Below are positions 11,156-21,804 of a DNA stretch of 64,000 nt, in pieces. The notes below the pieces were generated by a model. The model was not told where the DNA came from and searched no databases. It was given only the letters and a program-made list of their open reading frames with translations. Position 1 is the stretch's first letter. Every line of letters starts with the position of its first letter. A program made the translations under genes and the position numbers. The DNA is from Aplectana chamaeleonis (lineage: Eukaryota > Nematoda > Chromadorea > Rhabditida > Cosmocercidae). The stretch is from NCBI GenBank assembly GCA_029168955.1, contig JAPDOI010000296.1, positions 558,001 to 622,000 on the forward strand, read 5' to 3'.

Positions 11156-11775
11156 GGCCCCGGTCATAGTTGGTGCTATTTGCATCTGCATCCCCCCCCG
11201 CACCCCCCAACACCCCCCAACACCACCCCGGTCGATACGTATGTTTAAAATGATGGAGTGAGGTTGAGAAAATCACTCGATGCATCCAACTAGATATGAC
11301 GATGATTACGTGGCGAACAGGATTGCACCTGTTCAGAGAAATAGTGAAGGCGAGTATGGTGAAGTCACGGAGGTAGCAGTAAGGTTAGCTTTCTAGTGAT
11401 ACGCAATGTTTTATCATCGACCCACCCACCCGGTGATTTTCTCATCCGCCGTTATCCACGTATTGCATGGATATCGACCGCGTCGGATACATTGAGTGAT
11501 TTCCTCAACCTCACTCCATCATTTTAAACATACGTATCGACCGGGGGGGTGCGGGGGGTGTTGGGGGTGCGAAGGGGGAGCAGAGGGGATACACCGAGTG
11601 ATTTTCTCAGCTTCACCTCACCATGTTGTTCATACGTATCGACCGGGTGGGTGTTGGGGGGTGTTGGGGGGGTGCGGGGGGGATACACCGAGTGATTTTT
11701 GCATCCCATTTCCAATGCATTTTGTGTGTATCGACCGGGCTGGAGGCGTCGGCTCATCCAACTATGACCGGGGCC
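11156..11775. mobile_element. 620-bp TTA-flanked element with G-rich arms
   Basis: Perfect 18-bp terminal repeats GGCCCCGGTCATAGTTGG / CCAACTATGACCGGGGCC, flanked by TTA on both sides; copy A shows the empty site AAATTAGTAGG (about 1510). A 3-bp TTA duplication fits PIF/Harbinger-type elements (inference). The arms hold runs of C at 11191-11225 and of G at 11540-11580 and 11640-11690 with repeated CGATACGTATG words. A fragment of the same family ends at 8919. Confidence 0.92.
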
Positions 11776-12099
11776 TTAGTAGGTGGTTGTTTATGTTTTT
11801 GTGGTGCAGATTTTGATAAGCTCAGACTTGCAACATATAAAAAACTGGTTTTTGGAAGTTAGGGAATCGAAATGACTGAGCGGTTGCAATGAGTGGCGAA
11901 CAGAGAAGGTGCGGAAGTGGACCTGCTGCTTGTTTCCTAAAACTGGCAAGAAAATGTCTCAGGAGTTCTGCGTCAATCTCGAAACGCGTCGCACGCTTCT
12001 CAAAATTCAAGTTTTCTAATCTGTTTTCTTCTCCACAAAAGGTTAAGATTTAGCATTAAAAAATTTAAAAAAAACCTTTTTTCAAATTCTTCACTCTTG

Positions 12100-13050
12100 G
12101 TAACGTCCTGCACACTCCCACTGCGGTCCTGCTAACTTTTGATGACCTGCACACTCCCACTCGTGACCTGTGCATTTTCTATGACGCCCTGCACACTCCC
12201 ACTGGGGACCTGCGCACCCTCTATGACGTCCTGCACCCTACCATTTGGGTCCTGCACACTATCTGTGACGTGCTGCACACTCGCGTTGGGGTCCTGCACA
12301 CATTCAATGACGTCCTGCGCACTCCTACTCAGGACCTGCACATTTTCTGTTATGTCCTGCACACTCCAGCTGGGGTCCTGCACAATTTCTATGACGTCCT
12401 GCACACTCCCGCTGGGGACCTGCACATTTTCTATGATGTCCTGCGCACTTCCACCGGGTCCTGCACACTTTCTATGACGTCCTGCACACTTCCTCTGGGG
12501 TCCTGCACATTTTCTACGATGTCCTGCACACTCCCGCTGGGGTCCTGCACAATTTCTATGACGTCCTGCACACTTCCTTTATGGGTCCTGTACACTTTCA
12601 ATGACGTCCTGCACACTCCCGCTGGAGACCTGCACATTTTCTATGATGTCCTGCACACTTCCACCGAGGTCCTGTACACTTTCTATGACGTCGTGCATAC
12701 TCCCACTAGGGTCCTGCACACTTTCTACGACGTCCTGCACACTTCCGCTGGGGTCCTGCACACTTTCCATGACGCCCTGCACACTCCCACTGGGGTCCTC
12801 CACACTTTCTATGACGTCCTGCACACTTCCGCTGGGGTCCTGCACACTTTCCATGACGCCCTGCACACTCCCACTGGGGTCCTCCACACTTTCTATGACG
12901 TCCTGCACACTTCCGCTGGGGTCCTGCACATTCCTACTTAGGGCCTGCGCACTTTCTATGACGTCCTGCACACTCCGATTAGGGTCCTGCACACTTTCTA
13001 TGACTTCTTGCACACCCTCACTGGGGTCCTGCACTCCTTTTATGACGCCC
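12100..13050. repeat. 42-bp minisatellite array B
   Basis: Counterpart of the array at 1850-2790, with the same 21+21-bp architecture and TATGACGTCCTGCAC core. It has its own variants and a local 84-bp block repeated at about 12738-12905. Length is similar to array A (about 950 bp) but the unit order differs, so the arrays have changed since the parent repeat duplicated. Confidence 0.93.
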
Positions 13051-13260
13051 TGCATTTTTTGCATCGCTAGACGACTCGCAGAAGTTATCATGACCCACGG
13101 CCAAAAGTGCGCTCCACGGACAAACTCGGTTGCCCCGAGGCACGTAAGAGGTGACTCGGGCTGATTTTTTGGTAATCGATAAATGTCGCACCCACCTAAA
13201 TGTTGGTACCATTTCATACAAGTTTTGATCGGCCATTCCTAAGATATGCGGGACACATGC

Positions 13261-13291
13261 ACACACATACACACACACACACACACACACA
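13261..13291. repeat. (AC)n microsatellite
   Basis: ACACACAT followed by an uninterrupted AC run to about 13290. The equivalent site in copy A (2989-3014) is shorter and interrupted, so this locus is a likely length polymorphism. Confidence 0.9.
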
Positions 13292-13381
13292 TCGGGACAT
13301 AACTGCTTTAAGTATAAGGATTTTATCGGCACTCACATAATCAAAGTCCTTTATGGAGCCAAAAGCGCTTCCTCATAGAGA

Positions 13382-13558
13382 ACCACAACGGTTTGTTTCC
13401 GCTGTTTGGAAGTTTCGAAAAAGAAAAGAGTTCTTGGAGGATATTGTTCATTTTTTGTAGACTCTCCTCTTTCCGCTTTCCTATTGTTCCCTTTTTGTTG
13501 AAGCATTTGTAACGCTAACCAAACCACTTCTGCTTGGGAGACCCCTTTTTTACAGAAT
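13382..13558. repeat. right arm of 177-bp inverted repeat
   Basis: Reverse complement of 9591-9767, ending TTTTTTACAGAAT. The two arms and the enclosed 3.6 kb could be one large terminal-inverted-repeat element or the product of an inverted duplication. Confidence 0.85.
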
Positions 13559-14407
13559 GATTCTTGGATTCTCCGTCCAAAATAATTGTGAAAGAAATAT
13601 TCACAGCTTGATACTCTGATATCATGTTCTATAATGATATTTTATCGACTAACACATCGTTTTATAACCATAGGATCACCTGTTAGAGTGCCAAATAAAC
13701 TCATACATATACCCTCCATTTCCATCTCGGCAGAGCGCTTTCATATCACACTCATAGGCACGAAGCGGTTTTCTATGCTTATCTCTTCACTTCCACCGCT
13801 CCATTTTTTCAGAAATCCGCCGCTTCGTTTCTCTACTTCATTGCAGTGCAAAATTATAGGCCCGCCCCTCCTTAACCTACTCATACGAGGGTATTTTCTG
13901 GCCTTATTTGGGTTGGAATACGTTATTTTAAATCATGGAGGCTCACTTGTCGTTGTAGAGAGTGAGTTTCTAGCTTTTTGCTTCAAAGCAGGGCCAAAGT
14001 GCACGTCCTACACGACGCACCTGTTTGAAACAGAGACGTCCCTCTCCAAAAACCAACGTTATAAGTGTTTGTCGTTGGAAACTCGAAAGATCCTTGCGTC
14101 CGCTGACGCTCGCAGCTCGCTATGGATGGAGCCTAAAACGCCGTTAACAGTTTTCGCGGGGGGGGGGGACGCGATGACACATGTCAGTGTGACGCGAAAA
14201 TTGCGTCACGCAGGCATTCCAGGCATCCAGTTGTGAACGCTGCGCGAATGTTGGGCGATTATGCGCTATTGCGTACGTACGCAATTTCTCGTAAACAAGA
14301 AACTGCAATTTTTGTAGCAATACCAACAGCTTTTTTTCGTGTTCGTTCGAGTGCAGATGATCCTATATATGCATATTTCATTGCTTTCATTGTTAGATTC
14401 GGTTGAG
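13559..14407. other. no supported gene; a 200-codon frame present
   Basis: A frame at 13634-14236 (+) is open for 200 codons, but it has no recognisable domain, shares repeat words with 8590-8690 and crosses a run of at least 11 G at about 14159. I do not call it a gene. The rest is unassigned. Confidence 0.4.
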
Positions 14408-14853
14408 TTAAAGGCAGCGTCCACGATAAATTTCGTCCTCGGTTTTTGGCCGGAAATCGAAAGTTCAGGGTCTTTTTGGAGCACTGTGGTTGAAAGAACG
14501 AACGAAAACAAACCCGAAAGAGCTACATACGGCTCCGAAGTCCGCTAGCGCTAGCCCTTCCGCTCGCGGTCGAGTTTTCCGAGGAACACTTTGGTCCGCT
14601 TCTACATTAGCATTGGAGCGCCAACGCGGCTGAGTTTTAGCATTGGGGCGCATTTGCGCATGCTGTCTAGTTCAGGCCCATGCCCGCGCAACTCATCCAT
14701 CGTTGAAATGTGACTTTCAAAAAGAAGAGCTGATTTTGGATGTTTCGCAGCGTTTTTCATGATTCTTTCTTCACTGATGAAACAGTCGAACTCTAAACCT
14801 CCGTTTTCTGGTGGAAACTCGAAAACGATTTTTATCGTGGACACTGCCTTTAA
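14408..14853. mobile_element. TTAA-flanked MITE, 446 bp
   Basis: Bounded by TTAA at 14408-14411 and 14850-14853. Termini AGGCAGCGTCCACGATAAA and the inverse TTTATCGTGGACACTGCCT belong to the commonest family of the window. TTAA targets are typical of piggyBac-type transposases (inference). No coding sequence. Confidence 0.88.
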
Positions 14854-15235
14854 TGTTAAAACACTGAAGAGAAGCAGCAACGAGTTTGCCATCGCGCGAC
14901 TTCCATCGCGTTGCATTGCAAGGCGACGCGATGGACGTCGCGCGAAGGCAAATTGCGCGTCATATCGAATGTATCGGGCCTCCTCACTGTGAACACCCAG
15001 GGACAACGCGACGTCGCTAGATCGATACGTAGTCTTTTCATAACATCGCGTCACGCCGCGAATGGGGCGCGAATCGCCTATGTCCATTCGCAAACTTCGT
15101 TCGTCAACTATCACTAATCGTGTTGGGATCAACGCCGTCGCCACAGCAGAGGCTGCCGTGGGAACAGTTTCATGCACCTGTGGCGGCGACGGGTCGCTGA
15201 GTGTCATAGTTTTTTTATACGTAACATTGTTATAG
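14854..15235. other. GC-rich inverted words, no gene seen
   Basis: Contains several overlapping CGCGACG/CGTCGCG inverted words (14890-15080) and a further inverted motif near 15180. Probably eroded transposon termini. No exon supported. Confidence 0.4.
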
Positions 15236-15359
15236 GCCAGGATCATACTTTCCGCGATCTGCGACAGTGACAGTGCACACCAGACATATCGATTTTTGGT
15301 CGATATTGGTTGAAAATATTGCGTCGCGTCGCTGGTCGCAGGTAGTATGTTCCCGGCCA
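15236..15359. mobile_element. short fold-back MITE (GGATCATACTT family), copy 1
   Basis: Inverted ends GCCAGGATCATACTT and AGTATGTTCCCGGCC around a core with CAGACATATCGA and CGTCGCGTCGCT. Related copies at 54303-54416 and 63146-63258, with a diverged one near 21340-21490. Confidence 0.65.
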
Positions 15360-16812
15360 TACACCGTCGCCGCGGCGACAGCTCGTCGCTGTACGGTCTC
15401 GATATTAGACCAGAAAAATCTCTTTTGTTGTTTCGTGTTGTTTCACTATTTTTTCAGTACCTTAAGGGCAGCAATTCATCAATGCGCCGATGTTTCTTTA
15501 GTTAGGGTTTTCTTTTCCGTTTTCTACATCATTAGGTATACTTTCACGCCGTTCAGCTCACTTTGAATCAATTTTTTTTCACATGAAAACGATTTCCCTC
15601 TTGTTTAACTCATTTCTGTCATGTAAGGTAAGGAAATCAACAAGATCGGAGTACCGTATATCAGTACTTCTTAGTACCCGTTACTTCCTATCTCAATCAA
15701 AAATCTACCGATTCCCAATGATTCCCGAATTTAATCCTGACATGTATTCATATCACTTCGAAAACGATAATTTTGCTATTTTATCCCAAGATCCCAACAT
15801 TAGTATTATTTAAAATCTTCAATATCTGGTGTGCAAGTGTACGTTTACGAAAATCTAAGTATGCAAAAGCGGCTTCAACGATTTTGTCTCCGTATCCATC
15901 GCAGGCAACCGATTGTCACTGAAGTATACCTATGGCCTACCAATTAGGCCCCTTGAAGTTGATACCTTGACGTGGCCTGCCTCCAGGCACAACCTCAGCG
16001 TTGTGAAAATTTCGTAGGACATTGTTGTGAGAAAAGTTCACGCTAATAGCGCTAATTTTTCTCTATTTTGGAGCTCAGGCTAATGGAGGAAACTTGAAGC
16101 AGTTTCTTGTAACTCACACTGGCAACCTGACAGGAAGTACGTCCAAAGATAATATGAATGTTGCTGAGCAAGAGGAGGCCAAATGGGCAGGAGAGGCTTT
16201 CTGTTGTAATTATTTTGAGCAACTAAAATAGGTTTCCTGCAAGTGATCCCATGATTACAAAACGGTGTTTTAAACAGTGAAATGTAATTATGAAACTCGA
16301 AATTGAGATAGGGATTGTAGGCATGACACTTTATTTTCTTTACCTCGGACTATGCTGGAATGGTCTACTTTGTAAGAAGGTGGTGAGGTGATCCAAGTAC
16401 ATACTTATACTGCTTTCCGTTCCGTCAAAGAATCTTCCGGCTCCTTCGACCGTCCTGAATAAAATTCCATGAAAGATAAGTAAGCGATATAGCATTTTTA
16501 CTTTTGATGGATCGATTCCTCTAATTTGGACTTGCGCAATGGTAATTGGCTGTTGAACTCTTCTGGGATTTTCAGTCTAACCGATTAGTAGTGTGCGTCC
16601 GAAGCCCTGCTGACGTTTATCTTCGTTATTTGTACTAACACTTAAGCGAAACTCGTTCTACGTACTTTAGTGCTTCATAAGGCATCTTTGATAGTCCTCA
16701 CCACAAGCGCGATACGCCCGGTAAACGCGTTTCGCCCATCCAGCATCGTCATAGTGGTACCGCCCAAACCGTAATGGCAGTTTCACCATTTCAATCCATA
16801 CTCGGTTCTCAG
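15360..16812. other. 1.45 kb with no recognised feature
   Basis: AT-leaning unique-looking sequence. No coding exon, RNA gene or clear inverted repeat was found. The last 130 bp (from about 16680: GGCATCTTTGATAGTCCTCA) matches the repeat at 40377 onward. Confidence 0.4.
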
Positions 16813-17136
16813 TCTAAAGGCAGAGTTCGCAAAAAAGCTCTCTTCATGAGAATGTAGATTTGGTCATCAAAAAGGTAAAAATAAGTGAAAAACCCCGGGA
16901 CTTTGACGGGAAAACGCTCGAAAACAAGGTATATCGGCTGATTACTGGTGTCTGCCGGCCCCCTAACTAACAAGATTTTCCCTAATGCTTCTTTATACGC
17001 CTTTTGTTTTGCTGTCGAAGTAGCTGGTAGTCTCCACAATGGGAACTTTCCACCTATTTTTACATTTGTTATGGCCAGATCTACCTTGTCATGAGCATAG
17101 CACAACAATCGTTTTTATCGCGAACCCTGCTTTTAA
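16813..17136. mobile_element. TTAA-family MITE (GAACCCTGC subtype)
   Basis: Left end TCTAAAGGCAGAGTTCGC, right end TCGCGAACCCTGCTTTTAA. Related to the element at 37260-39397, the left end at 24845 and the right end at 27815-27945. It abuts the next TTAA element, sharing the TTAA at 17133-17136. Confidence 0.8.
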
Positions 17137-17590
17137 AGGCAGTGTTCACGATAATTTTCGAATTTAAGATTAATCGCTAAATCGATTGTTTGGCCCCCGG
17201 GTAGAACCGAAATATCGAAGAATTCGAGAAAAAACGCACCAAAAGGGCACGAGATCCTTTACTCTCACCCCGCCTCAGAAGCTGTTCGTTGTGGCAATGA
17301 AACCTTTTGTGGAACCGCCTTCTGCAATTCTCTACCCTCTGTTGCTCCGTACTTTCCTTCAGACCCTAACTAATCCTGCTTTGCATAAAATATTCTTCTG
17401 TTTTCGATTGACCCAATTTTCCACCGGTGACAATCACTATGAACATGTTCATCCAACCGGGCAACTAGTCCATATTATAGAATAATGTCACTGAAACAAG
17501 GCGTTTAGTGCGTTTCTCGCCATTTCTCCGTAATTCTTTGTTTTGAGTGGAAAACTCGGGAACGAAAATCATCGTGAACACTGCATTTAA
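17133..17590. mobile_element. TTAA-flanked MITE, 458 bp
   Basis: TTAA at 17133-17136 and 17587-17590. Termini AGGCAGTGTTCACGATAAT and ATCATCGTGAACACTGCAT. This is the uninterrupted version of the element at 33730-35796, where a reverse-transcriptase remnant is inserted. Confidence 0.88.
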
Positions 17591-18680
17591 GTCCACTCCA
17601 ACATGAAGAATTCTGGGCCTGTCCTACGCTACCGTATACGCATATGCAGCCAGGAATTCCTGCGCATTTCACAGTTTAGGCCCAACATTAACCCGCATCG
17701 CCCTGGCGGTGCTGCCGAAGATTTCATAGCAGTTCGTCACGCACGTGCCGCGTTTACGGTGAGGACTATGGAAGATGCCTCCCCGTTTATCCCGTGCCTT
17801 ATTGTTAAGAGGTCTGCAGAGTTGCAGAGACCGGCGAGTGGTTGCCGAGCGTCAGCCTTGACGCGGCGACAAAAATGTTTCGAAACATTATCGACGCGGC
17901 GCCGGTTGCCGCTCGCTGGCAGTGATATGGGGCAGTCGCGGCGTCAATCTCAGAAAACCGCTGCATTTAATGCGTGTCGAATATGCATTCAACTCGAATG
18001 ACCACACCCATCGAATGGCTTCATCACAGGAGCACGTGCTCCAAACAGCAGCACGTGCTGCAAAATTTTATAGCAGGAGCATGTGCTGCAAAAATCAATC
18101 GCAGGAGTACGTGCTGCAAGGTAGTCCAGCGCTATCGTACCAGCACACAGACGCGACGCGGCTGGCGCACTGGCGTGCGACGCGGTCAGCTCGCCGAGCC
18201 CCCTCTGGGGCCGTCAGCGATTGGGAGAGGCTTCCAGCGGCCGGGCGGCTAAAGTACCGCAAACTTGGGTAATTGAACCGGCGAAGCTGTCGACTTCTTA
18301 GTTCCGTCTCAGGAGTGCATCGTATACTTTCCTTTTTTGGATAATCGTTTTGTCATCGGGTTGAATGTGTAGCATGCACGCATTGGACGGCTTATTTGTT
18401 GGAGCAGGTGCTGTATTCTGAAACACAATAGGAGCACGTGCTCCCCTAGCAGAACGTTCCCCGACTGTGCTCGAAACCATCTTGTCTTCGAGTTGAATGC
18501 ATATTCGACACGCATTGAATGCGGCGATTGCCTGAGATACACTCTGCGGTGCCCCCTCGTCGCCCTTCACGCCGCGTCGGTCGCCATCGTCGCCGAATGT
18601 AATCGATATTGCATCACCCAATGCTGTTCGTCGCTGCGAGCAACGCCGCTACTTCAACTCTGCAGACCCCTTTAGTCCGC
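17591..18680. repeat. dispersed repeat with E-box palindrome cluster
   Basis: The first 130 bp matches 40686-40830. Inverted blocks at 17935-18010 and 18480-18550 (GTCGAATATGCATTCAACTCGA words) suggest a large inverted-repeat element. Between them lie palindromes GGAGCACGTGCTCC (18029-18042, 18431-18444), CAGCACGTGCTG (18049-18060) and variants near 18076, 18103 and 18401. No coding exon is supported. Confidence 0.6.
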
Positions 18681-19194
18681 GTATGCTGCGTCTCCTTCTC
18701 CCCCACACTTTCTCGCTGTCTTTTCTGGCACTCGGCACAAGCACCCAAAGAAACGCAGCAAAGTTGACTCTGAAACAGAGAATACTATCCTTCACAATCT
18801 ACGGTATGCCCTCGAAACCTCGCTCACTTTTTATTGCATTTCACGGGATGTTCCTAATGCCCGCCCTCTTTCTCCGAAGTTCCGCGCAGAATTCGTATTA
18901 TGGCCGAATCGGACCCGCAGCGTTTGGGAAGGAGGACATGGCAGGATAGTTACAGATACATCATCGATAAGCCTTTGAGTTGAGTGCAAGGTTGGCGCGA
19001 TGTAGGGTTTACCATAAGGAGAAAGTGTAAACCATCCGAGTGAAGCTTACCCATGGGATCATTAGCGAAGAATCCGCTTTGGACCTACACTACGCTCTCG
19101 ACACGCTGACTCAAATGAACAAGATTAAGAGTGTCGCATTGACCTAATGACTTTCGCCCAATTAGCTTTGTTGCACTTCCCTTGTGAAATCCAT
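18681..19194. other. no supported gene
   Basis: A frame at 18683-18949 (+) encodes a hydrophobic 88-residue stretch with no recognisable domain or splice context. Nothing else seen. Confidence 0.35.
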
Positions 19195-19740
19195 GTGAAG
19201 TGTACAACCGTCCGAATAAGAATGTCCGCCCAAGCGGTCATCGTGCGTGTCGAGTGGCCGTCGCAGAGACATTTTTGGACAAGCACGCTCATGCCGATCA
19301 TTTTTTCCGCAGGGCTACCGTAACCCTCCTTCAAGAATTTTCCAAGTGTCGGCTTGGATATGAGCGCATCGTAATAGCCAACGATCATGTTTGCACAATT
19401 TCGACCTCCTCAGCCACTTCCCAGTGGCTTCTCGAAGAGAGCGGTTTGTGAATAAATGCATACCGCTCCTCTGCCCTTTTATACCCCGCATGTTATGAGC
19501 GTGTGTTATCTTTCGTTATCATGTTTGTTCAAGAATGGTTACTGTAGCCCTGCGGAAAAAATGATCGGCATGGGCGTGCTTGTCATTTTTGGGACTTGTA
19601 AATCGGTCGGCGCGACAGTTAGACGAATAGTGAATAACACCCTGTAAGCCGTTTGCAGCTCGTCCGAAATATGCCTTCGTGACGGCTGCTCGACACGCAC
19701 GCCGGCCATTTGGGCGGGCAGTCTCATTCGGGCAGACCTG
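19195..19740. mobile_element. fold-back element hosting a nested MITE
   Basis: Arms of about 70 bp (19200-19270 and 19670-19740) are imperfect inverted copies sharing CGCCCAA and CGTGCGTGTCGAG. The element at 19279-19583 sits inside and carries its own target duplication, so it inserted later. Confidence 0.65.
19279..19583. mobile_element. MITE family M9, copy 2, with perfect 9-bp TSD
   Basis: Starts ACAAGCACGC and ends GCGTGCTTGT, with 47-bp terminal repeats (two mismatches). The 9-mer CATTTTTGG is duplicated perfectly at 19270-19278 and 19584-19592. A 9-bp duplication points to a Mutator-like transposase, although hAT (8 bp) is not far off. Same family as 9129-9435. Confidence 0.93.
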
Positions 19741-20560
19741 TAGCGGGTCTGACTATTTTGTTAGAAAGTTAGGATTATCTTTACCCCGATTCCTTTCTGT
19801 CATCTTATACACACATTTTCCGGGTTCCTGCTCTATATAGCAATTTAGAGGTCATATCACATTTGAAACATGCTCGTTTCAGTTTGGTTGCAGCGGGAGA
19901 GCTTGACGAGATCACTGTCGCAGAAGAGAATTTCAGAGAAGGTGGGTCTGAGCAGTGAAGCCTTTTTTGAACACATTCTTCTGGAAAGACACAAATAATC
20001 AGGGTCATTTGGCGCGTGAACGCAGCGCGTGAACACGCGTGAGCATAATTTTTGAGTTGTGTAATACAAGCGATCGTGTAACAAACAGCGAAAGCAACTC
20101 TTGCAACTCTTGAGTCAACACTGGTTCTAAGATAGTAATGTTTCAAGGTCCTTCGAGCAAACCAACGAAAAATAACGCAAACTCATTCGGTTTGATTCGT
20201 GCAATTTTTAGATCGCTAAAATCATCAGTGAGCGTGTTACACGTTTTATAAGTGGCTCAAGAATCCTCCACGCTGATTTGTTCACAGGTGTCATGCACTG
20301 ATAAATCAAGTTATTCTTAGTCCCTCACAGCACACTGTTGCGTTCGTTGTTGTTCACCTTTTTTCAATTATTATTCCGTGAGAAGGGCATAATTCATACG
20401 TGTATTACACAGATGCTCGGCATTCCCGGCAGACAGCTCCTCGTGCCCATCTGTCTTTGCATGAGTACGAAGCCGCTTTGCCGCTCCCATTTCTCAAACA
20501 TCAAACATTATGCATTGAAAGCCTTTTTTTTCTATTGAAAAACAATTATAACCTCAGAAT
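19741..20560. other. no gene seen
   Basis: No exon, RNA gene or clear repeat recognised. It lies directly upstream of the candidate signal-peptide exon and would hold its promoter if that exon is real. Confidence 0.35.
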
Positions 20561-20662
20561 TCGCATGCCATGAGCTCCTTTTACTCAATAATTTTAGTGG
20601 TGGTGCTTCCATCGCCTGTGGCAGCGATGTCTTCTGACGACGGGCCTAGAAGTGAGACTGTG
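20561..20662 (+). CDS. candidate first exon encoding a signal peptide
   Basis: ATG at 20570 opens 31 codons that begin MSSFYSIILVVVLPSPVAA, a good secretory signal (hydrophobic core, small residues before a plausible cleavage site), then a short polar stretch, ending at GTG followed by the consensus donor GTAAGT at 20663. About 10 bases upstream, CCTCAG at 20553-20558 is a plausible acceptor, either trans-splice or cis. No downstream exon could be matched before the transposons at 20875 and 21805. Secreted proteins with such first exons are abundant in parasitic nematodes. It could be chance or an orphaned exon. Confidence 0.35.
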
Positions 20663-20874
20663 GTAAGTAGATCAAATTATTTAATAAAAATTGTCTGTTC
20701 ACTCAGCAAATAGCCTAACGCTCTATCAATTATTGTAGTTTTTGACTTCTGGGATGAAGTAGTTCGCGACTTTTTAGTGAACCAATGCTTCGTAATTTTT
20801 TTGCATCTCAAAACGATAACGTTCGGAGTCAATCATTTATTTACCTTCTATTATTTAATTTATTTATTACACAC

Positions 20875-21290
20875 TTAAAGGCATCGAACGCGCTGAAAAA
20901 TGATTTTATTTTTGCAGGTTTCTGTGTAGCAAGGCCTCTCTAGTGAACGAAAATGTCGAAAGGGCCCATGAAAAACCTTTGTTTGTATAGAAAAGTCAGT
21001 CGGAACATACAGTAAAATTGAATTCAAATTTTGCGTCAAAACCGTTTCTGAAGTTTTTCTTCATTAGGAGACCTCGTCAGGGTCATTTTCAAAGTTTTTC
21101 TGCATGTGGAGTTTGTACCGTAATTGTTTTCATGCTTTTTGATGGCCGCATCAACATTCTATGAAAAAGTGCTAGATGACAGGTGAGAACCGGTGGCGAA
21201 TTCTCATTTCTAACCCCTTCCAACCTCATAACCCGACGGTTTTAACGCGCCGTTGTTTACCAGTGTGGTCTACTGGACTTACTCATGAAC
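20875..21290. mobile_element. TTAA-family MITE (GGCATCG subtype), right end not found
   Basis: Starts TTAAAGGCATCGAACGCGC and is colinear with 38499-38965 (CTCTCTAGTGAACGAAAATG). The right end appears lost near 21290. After it, 21335-21490 holds a diverged member of the GGATCATACTT fold-back family. Confidence 0.7.
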
Positions 21291-21804
21291 CTTCAATACC
21301 ACCCGCAAATCGATATGGAGGATGCACCTAATTACACTGCATCGTGTAGCCCGACGCGGCAAGTGTGGTTCAGGCACGGCCGCAGGATTATTCTTCGCGA
21401 CCGTGACCATGCATATCAAGCATATCGTGTTCCGGTCGAAAAAGATCATAAGCACTGCATAGCGACGTCCTTCACGGGAAGTACGATCCTAGCCTAACAG
21501 AGTAGTCTTTATTTCCATAAAGCCTCATTCAAAACATTTGCTTGCATTTGTTTTGTCATGGAGGCCGAATGCAGGGCAGCTTCTCTAAACATGGCAAGAA
21601 AACATTGCGTACACACATGTACCAGAGATGTGCAGCTTTGACAAGAAAATCAGGAAGGCTCTCCTTTGCCGGAAGTTGTCGCTTTTTTTTGGAAAACTTG
21701 GTGCGGAATACAGAAATGCATATTGTTGGGTAGGGGTAAAGGCGTCGGCAGGTTTGATGATTACCTGGCAGGAGCAGAAGGCCGCGGACCTATCATGTCC
21801 TTCT

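Larger units (their letters stand above)
9858..13322. repeat. composite dispersed repeat, copy B, with two nested insertions
   Basis: Same sequence and orientation as 1078-3046 but longer because elements at 10142-10995 and 11156-11775 have inserted. Removing them restores near-colinearity with copy A, including the terminal minisatellite and the CA-rich end. It is bracketed by the inverted repeats at 9591-9767 and 13382-13558, which copy A lacks. Confidence 0.85.

Noticed and set aside
13634..14236. 200-codon frame as a gene
   Set aside because: No domain, repeat-derived words, crosses a G-run, no splice or transcription signals.
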